64,000 nucleotides of DNA, from NCBI GenBank assembly GCA_964581515.1, contig CAZOOV010000001.1, forward strand, positions 62,001-126,000, given 5' to 3'. The notes below the pieces were generated by a model. That model made no database searches. It was not told where the DNA came from and saw only the letters and a program-made list of their open reading frames with translations. Below are positions 1-7,451 of this stretch, piece after piece. Source of the DNA: JACJVV01 sp964581515 (GTDB taxonomy: Archaea > Nanobdellota > Nanobdellia > Woesearchaeales > JACJVV01). Position 1 is the first letter of the stretch. Every line of letters begins with the position of its first letter. A program made the translations under genes and the position numbers.

Positions 1-1
1 A

Positions 2-967
2 ATGGCAAATACCATGGAATTGAGAGTACCATTCTTAGATAAGAGTCTTGTTAATTATGCACTTAAGATACCTGAGAAACATAAATTGGATGAAGAACAT
101 AAGAAGATCATATTAAGAAAGGTTGCAGATGATATTGGAATAGACAAGAGTTTCTCGTGGAGAAGGAAAAAAGCTGCACAATATGGAAGCAAATTTGACA
201 GAGCAATTCAAAAACTTACAAAACAGAAAGGATTCAAATATAAAGCTGATTATCTGAATAGTTTTTCCAAAGAATGGAATCTTAATCTTGGGATAATGTG
301 GAGCAGTGGAAAAGACAGCTGTTATGCTGCATATCTGATGCAAAAACATAATTACAATATAAAATGCTTATTAACTATGAAGAGCGCAAATAAATATAGC
401 TATATGTTTCATACACCAAATATAGATCTGGCAGAGCTTCAGGCAAAAGCAATGGAAGTACCAATCATTGTTGAGAAAACTGTTGGAGAAAAAGAAGATG
501 AACTTAAAGATATGAAAAAATTACTCATTAAGGCAAAAAAAGAATATAAGATAGATGGCATCGTTACAGGAGCATTATTTTCACATTATCAAAGAGAAAG
601 GATTGAGAAAGTCGCAGATGAAGTAGGACTTAAGATTTTTAGTCCACTATGGCATAAAAACCAGGAAGAAGAGATGAGAGAGATTGTAAATAGTGATTTT
701 AAGATGGTACTCAGCAGTATTGCAGGAGAAGGACTTGATGAAAGCTGGGTAGGAAAAGTAATCTCTGAAAAAGACATTGATAGATTGGTTGAATTAAATA
801 ATAAAATTGGAATCAATGTCGCTGGTGAAGGTGGTGAATTCGAATCACTTGTTCTTGATTGCCCTTTATTTACTAAAGAAATAGTTGTTAGTAAGAGTAA
901 AATTGTAAAAGAGGGCAAATATAATGCATTTTATGTTATTGAAAAAGCGCAACTAAAAGAAAAATAA
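2..967 (+). CDS. Asparagine synthetase C-terminus fused to Dph6 diphthine-ammonia ligase (5' partial)
   Basis: The reading frame is already open at the window edge, so the first ATG is internal. Residues 1 to about 88 match the end of AsnB-type asparagine synthetases (MELRVPFLDKSLVNYA, then a lysine-rich helix and the QYGS motif). From about residue 95 a second ATP-pyrophosphatase begins with the PP-loop SSGKDS. It continues with the SYMFHTPN, TVGEKEDEL, GALFSHYQRERIE and GEGGEFESLVLDCPLF blocks typical of archaeal Dph6, which amidates diphthine on EF-2 with ATP and ammonia. The fusion is seen directly. That the AsnB part feeds ammonia to Dph6 is inference. Transcribed away from the minus-strand gene that follows. 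Confidence 0.88.
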   Translation: MANTMELRVPFLDKSLVNYALKIPEKHKLDEEHKKIILRKVADDIGIDKSFSWRRKKAAQYGSKFDRAIQKLTKQKGFKYKADYLNSFSKEWNLNLGIMWSSGKDSCYAAYLMQKHNYNIKCLLTMKSANKYSYMFHTPNIDLAELQAKAMEVPIIVEKTVGEKEDELKDMKKLLIKAKKEYKIDGIVTGALFSHYQRERIEKVADEVGLKIFSPLWHKNQEEEMREIVNSDFKMVLSSIAGEGLDESWVGKVISEKDIDRLVELNNKIGINVAGEGGEFESLVLDCPLFTKEIVVSKSKIVKEGKYNAFYVIEKAQLKEK

Positions 968-1103
968 AGAATAAGCATTAATAAAAAAGAAATAATAAAG
1001 AAATAAGAAAAAAAGAAAGAAAGAAAGAAAACACAGATAAAATATAAATAGAAACTAAGAAAGTAAATAATAATAAAAAAAGAGAGTAAAAAGAAAGTAA
1101 TAA
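968..1103 (-). terminator. Polypurine tract, U-rich 3' region on the minus strand
   Basis: Nearly pure A/G on the plus strand, including repeated AAAG units around 1005-1030. Read on the minus strand it is a long pyrimidine run just past the small minus-strand gene. Archaeal termination favours U-rich tracts and FttA, which is encoded in this window. No gene is seen here. Confidence 0.45.
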
Positions 1104-1268
1104 TCACTCAATCTTTTTTAGGATTGATTTTAAGACTTCACCATAACTTAATTCTGCTCCAAACTCTGCAAAACTATCGTCAGGTAATGCTTTATTCTTT
1201 TCTACTTCTGAAATATGCTTTTCTAATATTGCTTTTAAAATTTGTTTTTCTTCTTTTGTAAATGTCAT
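1104..1268 (-). CDS. Small acidic hypothetical protein, 54 aa
   Basis: Not a recognised family. The protein begins MTFTKEEKQILKAILEKHIS and is predicted to be two amphipathic helices separated by a short acidic stretch. I chose the ATG at 1268 rather than the GTG at 1289 because a GAGG Shine-Dalgarno core at 1280-1277 sits 8 bases before this ATG, and lies inside the longer version. A U-rich tract follows the stop codon. It could be a small regulatory or adaptor protein; the sequence shows nothing more specific. Confidence 0.6.
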   Translation of the reverse strand: MTFTKEEKQILKAILEKHISEVEKNKALPDDSFAEFGAELSYGEVLKSILKKIE

Positions 1269-1365
1269 TTTCAGTACCTCTATACTCACTTAATGTTAAA
1301 ATAATTATATATCAAGAATTGACTATAAATTTAAAAAATCTCTGGTACTCATTAAGTATAATACA

Positions 1366-1399
1366 TAATAAAAAATAAAAGATAAAAAAGAAATTAGAT
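1366..1399 (-). terminator. U-rich terminator after the lysine-rich protein gene
   Basis: The plus strand is almost all A with scattered G and T. On the minus strand it reads as T-rich sequence immediately beyond the stop codon at 1400, the usual form of an archaeal terminator. Confidence 0.4.
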
Positions 1400-1678
1400 T
1401 TATTTCTTCTTCTTTTTTGCCTTTACAGCTGCTACTGTTACTGCTCCAATAGCTGCTCCGATAGCTGCTGCAATCATAACTGCCTTCTCAGGATTCTTCT
1501 TAATATGAGAAGCTACTTTCTTTTCAGCTGCTTTCATCTTAGCTTTTGCTTTTACTAGTTCAGCTTTTGCTTTCTTAACTGCTTTTTTCTCAACTGCAAG
1601 AGCTTTTGCCTTTAGAGCTTTTGCCTTAGATGCAACTTTACCCTTTGGTGCAGCTTTTTTAGCTTTCTTTTTTGCCAT
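1400..1678 (-). CDS. Lysine/alanine-rich protein with C-terminal glycine-zipper membrane anchor (DUF883-like architecture)
   Basis: 92 aa. Residues 1-60 are almost entirely Lys and Ala with heptad-like spacing, resembling histone H1 tails. Then come HIKKNPEKAVMIAAAIG and AIGAVTVAAVKAKKKKK: a short glycine/alanine-zipper hydrophobic segment followed by a basic tail. This order matches bacterial DUF883/ElaB proteins, which tether ribosomes or nucleoid to the membrane. That match is architectural only. A strong AGGAGG site precedes the ATG. The start lies only 6 bases after the stop of the membrane protein gene transcribed just before it, so they form one operon. A DNA- or RNA-binding membrane tether is inference. 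Confidence 0.7.
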   Translation of the reverse strand: MAKKKAKKAAPKGKVASKAKALKAKALAVEKKAVKKAKAELVKAKAKMKAAEKKVASHIKKNPEKAVMIAAAIGAAIGAVTVAAVKAKKKKK

Positions 1679-1684
1679 GTTTAA

Positions 1685-2047
1685 TCATTCCTCCTTGAAT
1701 TTCTTGTATTTTCCTTTGTTAATGTGATCAAATGAGATTACACTCACAATTATAAGAATCAAACCAATTATCATAAAGAATAATGAAGCAGGTAAATTTA
1801 GATATTCGCTTAGTAAGAATGGAAGTGCAAATACAACCATTGCAACACCAAATACCATTAAAATCATCGCTAATGCTGATTCAAGAACTTTTCTTGCAGT
1901 AAGATATACTGCTTCTTGAATATCATGAACAGTATCTTTAAACCATTCAACAATCTTTGAAAAGAGCATATTACTAAATGCTTCTTTCAGAATTCCCATT
2001 GCCTTATTCAGACCTTCACCTTCTTTTTTTGATGACTTTTTAGCCAT
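1685..2047 (-). CDS. Two-helix membrane protein, holin/DUF1469-like
   Basis: 120 aa. A basic N-terminus (MAKKSSKKEGEG) and an amphipathic region to about residue 50 are followed by two hydrophobic segments (about 58-80 and 86-106) joined by a tight turn, and a charged tail ending KYKKFKEE. The layout resembles the phage-holin-III/DUF1469 superfamily of small membrane proteins, but no diagnostic motif is visible. It is the first gene of a two-gene minus-strand operon with the lysine-rich anchored protein, so the two may form one membrane-associated complex. Confidence 0.65.
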   Translation of the reverse strand: MAKKSSKKEGEGLNKAMGILKEAFSNMLFSKIVEWFKDTVHDIQEAVYLTARKVLESALAMILMVFGVAMVVFALPFLLSEYLNLPASLFFMIIGLILIIVSVISFDHINKGKYKKFKEE

Positions 2048-2137
2048 AGACGGATTTTAGAAGAATGTATTTATATAATTTATGAATAAATTAATAACAA
2101 TACATCATCTAAAGCAGAAACCAAAGCAGAAACCAAA

Positions 2138-3046
2138 TTAAATTCTATATAGGAAGCTTTGCATTATGTCAGCAAGATTTTCTCTTCCATTGTCCTTGAG
2201 CATGCCAAAATCAACCTGATTTTTATCGATAGCATGTTTATATGCCTCATGAGATATTGGATCGTGAAAATCATCAGGCATATTTGCTATTGTCTTGTCA
2301 AGCAAGACATATGCTGCTTTTGCAGTGCTTAAAACTGCATGCATGACCCCATCTGCGTGATGTACAGGAGGGGCATCTGGAAAGTTAGAATTATCAACAC
2401 ACATACCGATTGCAGCATATGCCATAGACATCTCCCTTGCAAGATGCACTTCAGGAACAAGAGTCATACCTATTACTTTTGCATTTTTGACAGTGTCTCT
2501 TAATCTTGCTTCCCTTGAAGGTGTAGTAAACGCTGGACCCTGTATATTAAAATAAGTACCAGATGGATGATATCCCAGAGATAGTGATTCATCATAAATC
2601 TCATTGATTTCATCTTCTACTTGATTCCAGCTTTCTGTTATAATATTTCCAAGGCTTTCACTGAATGCTTCATACATAGAAGCATGTAATAAAAGACCTT
2701 TCTGTGCAAATGAAGTATCCCTATTCAGATCATCCCAATCAACATCACTTACTCTCACTATATGTCCAGGAAGAACTTCCTGCGCAAGCCTGCCACAAGC
2801 AGAAACTGCAAAAATAGTGTTGATGCCTTTAATCTTTAGAGCTTGCATATTAGCTTTATAATTGACAATATGCGGAACTTCAAGAGCTTGATGGCGTGCA
2901 AGAAAAAGAACATCTTTACCACCTATGTTCATATGTGCTACATTGACATTACCATAATCAGTCTTAACTTCTTCAAAATCCTGCGCATGCTCTGAAAAAC
3001 CAGTTCCTCCGATAATGGCAATCTTTGTTTTTTCCATATTTCCCAT
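2138..3046 (-). CDS. MTA phosphorylase / purine nucleoside phosphorylase family protein
   Basis: 302 aa. It begins KIAIIGGTGF, the phosphate-binding glycine loop of the MTAP/PNP family. FLARHQALEVPHIVNYKANM corresponds to the RHG-H-P-NYRANI block, then SACGRLAQEVLPGHIVRVSD, and MTLVPEVHLAREMSMAYA corresponds to the family's MT-PE-LAREAG-Y block, with DNSNFP where the family has the base-contacting D-DCW. Such enzymes phosphorolyse 5'-methylthioadenosine or purine nucleosides during methionine salvage. Several family-invariant positions are altered (GG-SG to GGTG, RHG to RHQ), so substrate is uncertain. The ATG at 3037 is an alternative start. Confidence 0.8.
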   Translation of the reverse strand: MGNMEKTKIAIIGGTGFSEHAQDFEEVKTDYGNVNVAHMNIGGKDVLFLARHQALEVPHIVNYKANMQALKIKGINTIFAVSACGRLAQEVLPGHIVRVSDVDWDDLNRDTSFAQKGLLLHASMYEAFSESLGNIITESWNQVEDEINEIYDESLSLGYHPSGTYFNIQGPAFTTPSREARLRDTVKNAKVIGMTLVPEVHLAREMSMAYAAIGMCVDNSNFPDAPPVHHADGVMHAVLSTAKAAYVLLDKTIANMPDDFHDPISHEAYKHAIDKNQVDFGMLKDNGRENLADIMQSFLYRI

Positions 3047-3105
3047 ATAAGAGGAAGTTATTGTCGATTATATAAAGATTGCTGATGTGGGAAATAATGA
3101 TTGAA

Positions 3106-3224
3106 AAGAGGTGAGAAAGAAAATTAAAAAATAAGACAATAAAAAATTAAAAAAAGAATTAAGAGAGAGCAGAATTGATATAAAAAAATTAAAAAAGAAA
3201 ATAGAAAAATTAAAGAAAAGAAAA
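3106..3224 (-). terminator. Long U-rich tract downstream of thrS
   Basis: The plus strand is a run of A/G with AATTAAAAAA-type units. On the minus strand it is T-rich for about 115 bases directly beyond the thrS stop codon, consistent with archaeal U-rich termination. No gene is seen. Confidence 0.45.
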
Positions 3225-5132
3225 TTAAGCCTTATTAGCTATTTCTTTCTTAAGCTCAGCAATAAATCCATCAACTTTCTTCTCGCCAAGAACTTTTTCA
3301 TCCCGTGTTCGGACATTCACTGTATTATTCTCTATTTCTTTGTCTCCAACTACTAAGATGTATGAGTAATGATTTAACTGAGCATTTCTAATTTTCTTAT
3401 TAGTTGTTTCTTTCTTATCATCGACAATTGCTCTTATTCCTGCTTCCTTGAATTGTTCTTTTATTTTATTACAATACTCAACATGACGGTCAGCAATTGC
3501 AATGATTCTTACTTGATTTGGATTTATCCATAAAGGAAATCTTCCTGCGTAATGTTCAACAAGTATACCCATAAATCGTTCAACACTACCTAGTATTGCT
3601 CTGTGAAGCATAACTGGTCTTTCTTTTTTTGAGTCTGCAGTCTCATATGTTAAATCAAATTTCTCTGGCATTTGGAAATCTAATTGAATTGTACCACATT
3701 GCCATGTTCTGCCAATTGCATCTTTAAGATGGAAATCAATCTTTGGTCCATAAAATGCACCATCACCAGGATTTACTTTATATTCTTTTGATGCGCCCTC
3801 TAATGCTTCTTTAAGTTTATTTTCTGCAAGAGACCATAATTTAGGATCACCCATAGCTTTTTCTGGTCTTGTAGAAAGTTCCATGTGATATTCAAAACCA
3901 AATGTTGAATAAAGTTCATCTACAAACTCAAGAAGTTCTTTTAATTGATCGTGGAGTTGATCAACAGTGCAAAAAACATGAGCATCATCTTGTGTAAAAC
4001 ATCTTACTCTAAAAAGTCCTGAGAGTACTCCACTTAATTCATGTCTATGTACTAAGCCAAATTCACCTGCTTTTATAGGTAAATCACGATATGAATGTGC
4101 CTCTGCCTTGTAAACCAAGATATTACCAGGACAATTCATCGGTTTAACTGCATAATTCTCTTCTTTACTATCAATCTTAGTAAAATACATGTTCTCTTTA
4201 TAATGATCCCAATGACCTGATTGGAGCCATAATTGTTTATTTAAAATTAAAGGAGTTTTATTTATTTCATAATCCCTTTTGTTCATTAATTCTGTTGTAA
4301 ACTCAACAAGCTTATTCCATATAAATGTACCTTTATCATGAAAGAAAGGCATACCTGGAGCTTCATCATGAAATGTAAATAATTTCATTTCTTGTCCAAT
4401 TTTCCTATGATTTCTTTTTTCTGCTTCTTCTATTAGAGTAAGATATGCTTTTAATTCTTTCTTATCAGGAAATACTACACCATATACTCTTTGCAACTGT
4501 TCATTATTTGCATCACCTTGCCAGTATGCACCAGAGACCTTAGTAAGTTTAAACGCCTTAACCATGCCTGTGTGGGGCACGTGAGGTCCTTTACAAAGAT
4601 CAATAAAATCACCTTGCTCATATAGACTGACTTTATCATCTTCTAAAGAAGATAGTTTACTTACTTTAAACTCATTGTCTTTGAAAATTTTAAGTGCTTC
4701 TTCTTTTGAAACTTCCTTTCTAATAATTGGAATCTTCTCATCTACTATCTTTTTCATTTCTTCTTCAATCTTTGGAAGATCATCAAGAGTTAAAGGTTTA
4801 TCAAGCTTAAAATCATAATGAAAACCATCTTCAATAGCTGGACCTACAGCTATTTTTGCTTCAGGATAAATTCTAGTAAGTGCTTGTGCAAAAACATGAC
4901 CCCCAGAATGCCTGAGAACTTCTTTTCCCTCATCATCTTTCCATGTAAGAAATGTTATCTTAGAAGATTTTGTAATAGGAGTAGTAATATCAACTATTTC
5001 ATCATCAAGTTTCATTGCATAGGTGGATCTAGCAAGACCTTCACTTATCTCACTAACAACTTCAAGGCCAATTTTGCCTTGTTCATATTCTTTTATTGAA
5101 CCATCTGGGAATTCCAGTTTTATCTTTGTCAT
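3225..5132 (-). CDS. thrS: Threonyl-tRNA synthetase, bacterial type
   Basis: 635 aa. Domains in order: TGS (1-62), the N2 editing domain with H75/H79 (HSGGH) and DLCKGPHVPHTG, then the class II catalytic core with FTQDDAHVF and LHRAILGS, and an anticodon-binding domain from about 530. It charges tRNA-Thr and clears mischarged Ser-tRNA. Most archaea carry a different, D-aminoacyl-deacylase-like editing domain, so this bacterial layout suggests gene transfer. Cys334 of the zinc site is kept, but the next block reads MNCPGN, with Asn337 where the family has His. A GGTG Shine-Dalgarno core 7 bases before the ATG fixes the start. Confidence 0.95.
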   Translation of the reverse strand: MTKIKLEFPDGSIKEYEQGKIGLEVVSEISEGLARSTYAMKLDDEIVDITTPITKSSKITFLTWKDDEGKEVLRHSGGHVFAQALTRIYPEAKIAVGPAIEDGFHYDFKLDKPLTLDDLPKIEEEMKKIVDEKIPIIRKEVSKEEALKIFKDNEFKVSKLSSLEDDKVSLYEQGDFIDLCKGPHVPHTGMVKAFKLTKVSGAYWQGDANNEQLQRVYGVVFPDKKELKAYLTLIEEAEKRNHRKIGQEMKLFTFHDEAPGMPFFHDKGTFIWNKLVEFTTELMNKRDYEINKTPLILNKQLWLQSGHWDHYKENMYFTKIDSKEENYAVKPMNCPGNILVYKAEAHSYRDLPIKAGEFGLVHRHELSGVLSGLFRVRCFTQDDAHVFCTVDQLHDQLKELLEFVDELYSTFGFEYHMELSTRPEKAMGDPKLWSLAENKLKEALEGASKEYKVNPGDGAFYGPKIDFHLKDAIGRTWQCGTIQLDFQMPEKFDLTYETADSKKERPVMLHRAILGSVERFMGILVEHYAGRFPLWINPNQVRIIAIADRHVEYCNKIKEQFKEAGIRAIVDDKKETTNKKIRNAQLNHYSYILVVGDKEIENNTVNVRTRDEKVLGEKKVDGFIAELKKEIANKA

Positions 5133-5456
5133 TATTTATCACCTTAGGTATATATTTTGAATTGTAATCATATCATATAAAAAATTATCTCAAATCATGC
5201 CTATTTTTGCTGAATAGGTAGATTTTATATTAAACTAACTATGATGTCGAGCTTTCCCTAGCATGTAGTTGTCTCTAGAAGGAATAATCTTACCAAAGTT
5301 TCGATATAATCTCTGATTGGCATAAATGATGAAAAGTAGTATGTTTTTATAAACATTTTCTATAAGCCAGCTTGGTTAAGCTGTATTATGATCTATTAAA
5401 GCTATTTTTGAAGTCAATAATATTTAAATAGTCTCATTGTATAAGGTTTATTTAAA
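5133..5456. other. Intergenic region with several short hairpins, no gene recognised
   Basis: This 324-base gap separates divergent thrS and a plus-strand hypothetical gene. It contains a stem of ATGTTT/AAACAT (5341-5356), a perfect CAGCTT-GGTT-AAGCTG hairpin (5368-5383) and a TTCC/CTAG-type stem near 5250-5285. A TATTTAAATA box near 5420-5430 probably serves the plus-strand gene. No tRNA fold or open frame is evident. A small structured RNA is possible but unproven. Confidence 0.4.
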
Positions 5457-6746
5457 ATGTCATTAAAAACAAAAGCAATGAATCTTAAGCATTCTAACAG
5501 ATCACTTTTAAGAGCAAAAAGGAATAAGAGACTTGAAGCTGTAATTACAGGAATAGTAGACAAAGGAAATGGTCCTGATTTCTTAAGAGCATTCATGTCA
5601 AGACCAGGATTTACTTTTGGATACAATCCTGGAGAGAGTTTATCTTATTGCAAAGATGATCCTGCTGTATTCAAAGCTATTGTCACAGAGATGGTAGATA
5701 AAAGCCTTATCCTTGTTGATGAAATGAGATATAAAAAAAATCCTGATCGCAGTATTGAATTGGATTCTGTTAAAGAAGCTCTAGGAGGCATGGAAATCAA
5801 GCATTATCTGAAAGATCTTGATGATGCAAACCTATCAGAGGCTGTCAAGTGCTTAGGAAATATAGGATTTTATACTGGTTTAGCAGCAGCTGATAATATG
5901 ACACGCAGCGACAGAAGAGGACATGAAAAAATTCATGAATTTTCAGAAGCCTTACGCAAGACAGTTTTTAATGTGATAAATTTTGCGCAAGGAAAAGAGT
6001 GCAGATTTGAAGAAGGAAGATGCTTCCCTGATAGAGAAAAAGTATGGAAAGGACTTGAAGGAGATGATCTAACAGAATATTACAGTCTGATATCATATTT
6101 AGCTACAGAAGGAAGAGAGCTGGATGCTATAGATACTGCAGCAAGAGTAGCAAGTAGATTCAATGCAAAAATTAATGAAAGAATAAGACAAAGTTTTGAT
6201 AACCAATTTAGCCATGTAGAGATGATGCATACATATATAGGAAGTCCTGGAAGAGATGAGAGAAAGATTGACCAGTATAGGCCAGGGCATGCAAAGGGTG
6301 CAAAGGAAGATTTAGAGTTCTTAGAGGAGAATGGATTGTATGAAATAGTAGATGAGTGTGGAACAAAAGGAGGAATGCTCGCTGTTGAAATTGCATTGAA
6401 TCAATATGGGATGAAGGGTGATAAGATAAAGGCAAGCCTTGCGTATATTAAAGAACATCCTGAGTTAAAGGCATTGGATGGGCTTGAGGAAACAACCATA
6501 TCAATGCTTGGTGGGCTTTTCATAAGAGGACTTGGCAGAGTTGGACTTGCTGATCCAGTAGCTGAAGTATTAAGCGATAAAGGAGCGATAGAATTCCTCA
6601 ATGCAGTTGATCAGGAGACACAGTATAAATTTCTTGATGATTTATTCATCAGTTCGCATAGAGGAGCTCCAAAAGAGTACTTCATGGATGTTGTCAGTGG
6701 ACAGAAAGAACCTTATAGTTTTGAACCTGTTCAAGTTAAAGAATAG
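5457..6746 (+). CDS. Hypothetical alpha-helical protein, 429 aa
   Basis: Not recognised. The protein is soluble, mostly helical and highly charged, without signal peptide or membrane segments. Noticeable stretches are ECRFEEGRCFPDREKVWKGL and GGLFIRGLGRVGLADPVAEV. The arrangement suggests a helical-repeat or all-alpha domain, with no catalytic signature visible. A TATTTAAATA box lies about 30 bases upstream of the ATG, so the transcript is likely leaderless or nearly so. A second ATG (5478) precedes NLKHSNRS and is an alternative start. It stands alone between divergent thrS and a mini-gene. Confidence 0.75.
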   Translation: MSLKTKAMNLKHSNRSLLRAKRNKRLEAVITGIVDKGNGPDFLRAFMSRPGFTFGYNPGESLSYCKDDPAVFKAIVTEMVDKSLILVDEMRYKKNPDRSIELDSVKEALGGMEIKHYLKDLDDANLSEAVKCLGNIGFYTGLAAADNMTRSDRRGHEKIHEFSEALRKTVFNVINFAQGKECRFEEGRCFPDREKVWKGLEGDDLTEYYSLISYLATEGRELDAIDTAARVASRFNAKINERIRQSFDNQFSHVEMMHTYIGSPGRDERKIDQYRPGHAKGAKEDLEFLEENGLYEIVDECGTKGGMLAVEIALNQYGMKGDKIKASLAYIKEHPELKALDGLEETTISMLGGLFIRGLGRVGLADPVAEVLSDKGAIEFLNAVDQETQYKFLDDLFISSHRGAPKEYFMDVVSGQKEPYSFEPVQVKE

Positions 6747-6751
6747 AAAGA

Positions 6752-6781
6752 TTTATATACAAGTATACTAATAAGTATACT
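6752..6781 (+). promoter_or_regulatory. TATA box with twin palindromic operator-like sites
   Basis: TTTATATA lies at 6752-6759, about 28 bases before the ATG at 6785. Two identical 8-bp perfect palindromes, AGTATACT, lie at 6762-6769 and 6774-6781, 12 bp centre to centre. They sit between the TATA box and the start, where a bound dimer would block initiation. Confidence 0.6.
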
Positions 6782-6784
6782 GTA

Positions 6785-6931
6785 ATGATAAGTTACAATG
6801 CTATCAAGATGAATTCTAGACTTACCCAGTTCCAGGGTACTAAAGAGCTTGTATTACAGAATTCTGTGCCAAAAGTAGAACAACATAAGGTTGAAGATTG
6901 CTCTGTACAGAGTAGTTTGTTCCAATTCTAA
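6785..6931 (+). CDS. Putative leaderless small protein, 48 aa
   Basis: The frame reads MISYNAIKMNSRLTQFQGTK and ends SSLFQF. It is Gln/Ser/Val-rich and polar, without a membrane helix or known domain. The support is positional: a well-placed TATA box, no 5' leader, and two AGTATACT palindromes directly before the ATG. Its last 4 bases overlap the end of the convergent HIT gene. It could be a regulatory peptide, or the promoter could drive a non-coding RNA instead. Confidence 0.4.
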   Translation: MISYNAIKMNSRLTQFQGTKELVLQNSVPKVEQHKVEDCSVQSSLFQF

Positions 6932-7404
6932 ATAAGTTTCCAATCAGATTCTTTATATCTATCTTGTTTAATTAATAGATTCATTTGTTTTTTTATTTCT
7001 TCAATATCATCTTCATCTAAAGGTACAAAATCATCATAGAATCCCGAATTTCTGTCAGGCAAATGTGGTGCTTCAGGAAATTTTTGATACTTAGCATCTT
7101 TTGCCCTTCCAAGTATATGAACATGTAAATTTGGTTCTTCATTTTTCTTATATGCCCAATTCCCTAAGTCTTCGTAATTTACTTTTACAACATTAATACC
7201 TCTATTATTCATAGCGACTTCTAATGCCTTACCAGCAATCATTGTTAATCGCATTAATTCAATTGCTTTTTTAGGAGACAATTCAGTCCTATCTTTTACT
7301 TTATCTTTGCATAGAATACGTAAATGACCACCCTCTGTCCGAGTTATGAAAGGCTGTTCTCTAGACTCTAAGATAAAATTTTCTGTTTCGTATATGGATG
7401 CCAT
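6928..7404 (-). CDS. HIT-family nucleotide hydrolase/transferase
   Basis: 158 aa. The catalytic HIT-type motif is NLHVHILGRAKD, two spaced histidines followed by a hydrophobic residue, preceded by a conserved helix (MTIAGKALEVAMNNRG). HIT proteins cleave nucleoside phosphoramidates, AppppA or related dinucleotides. The last His of the H-x-H-x-H triad is replaced by Leu-Gly, so activity may differ from the classical type. The C-terminal DEDDIEEIKKQMNLLIKQ helix is charged. Gene stands at the end of the proline operon direction but 48 bases beyond it, so co-transcription is possible. Confidence 0.75.
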   Translation of the reverse strand: MASIYETENFILESREQPFITRTEGGHLRILCKDKVKDRTELSPKKAIELMRLTMIAGKALEVAMNNRGINVVKVNYEDLGNWAYKKNEEPNLHVHILGRAKDAKYQKFPEAPHLPDRNSGFYDDFVPLDEDDIEEIKKQMNLLIKQDRYKESDWKLI

Positions 7405-7451
7405 TCTTTTATTTATTATTATTTAATATTATTTATCTTCTATTCTCATCA

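Noticed and set aside
5240..5330. C/D-box guide RNA (ATGATGA and CTGA near 5313-5330)
   Set aside because: The D' and C' boxes are in order, but no flanking C and D boxes lie at a suitable distance.
5133..5456. tRNA gene in the long gap
   Set aside because: No acceptor stem, T-loop or anticodon stem could be aligned in either direction.
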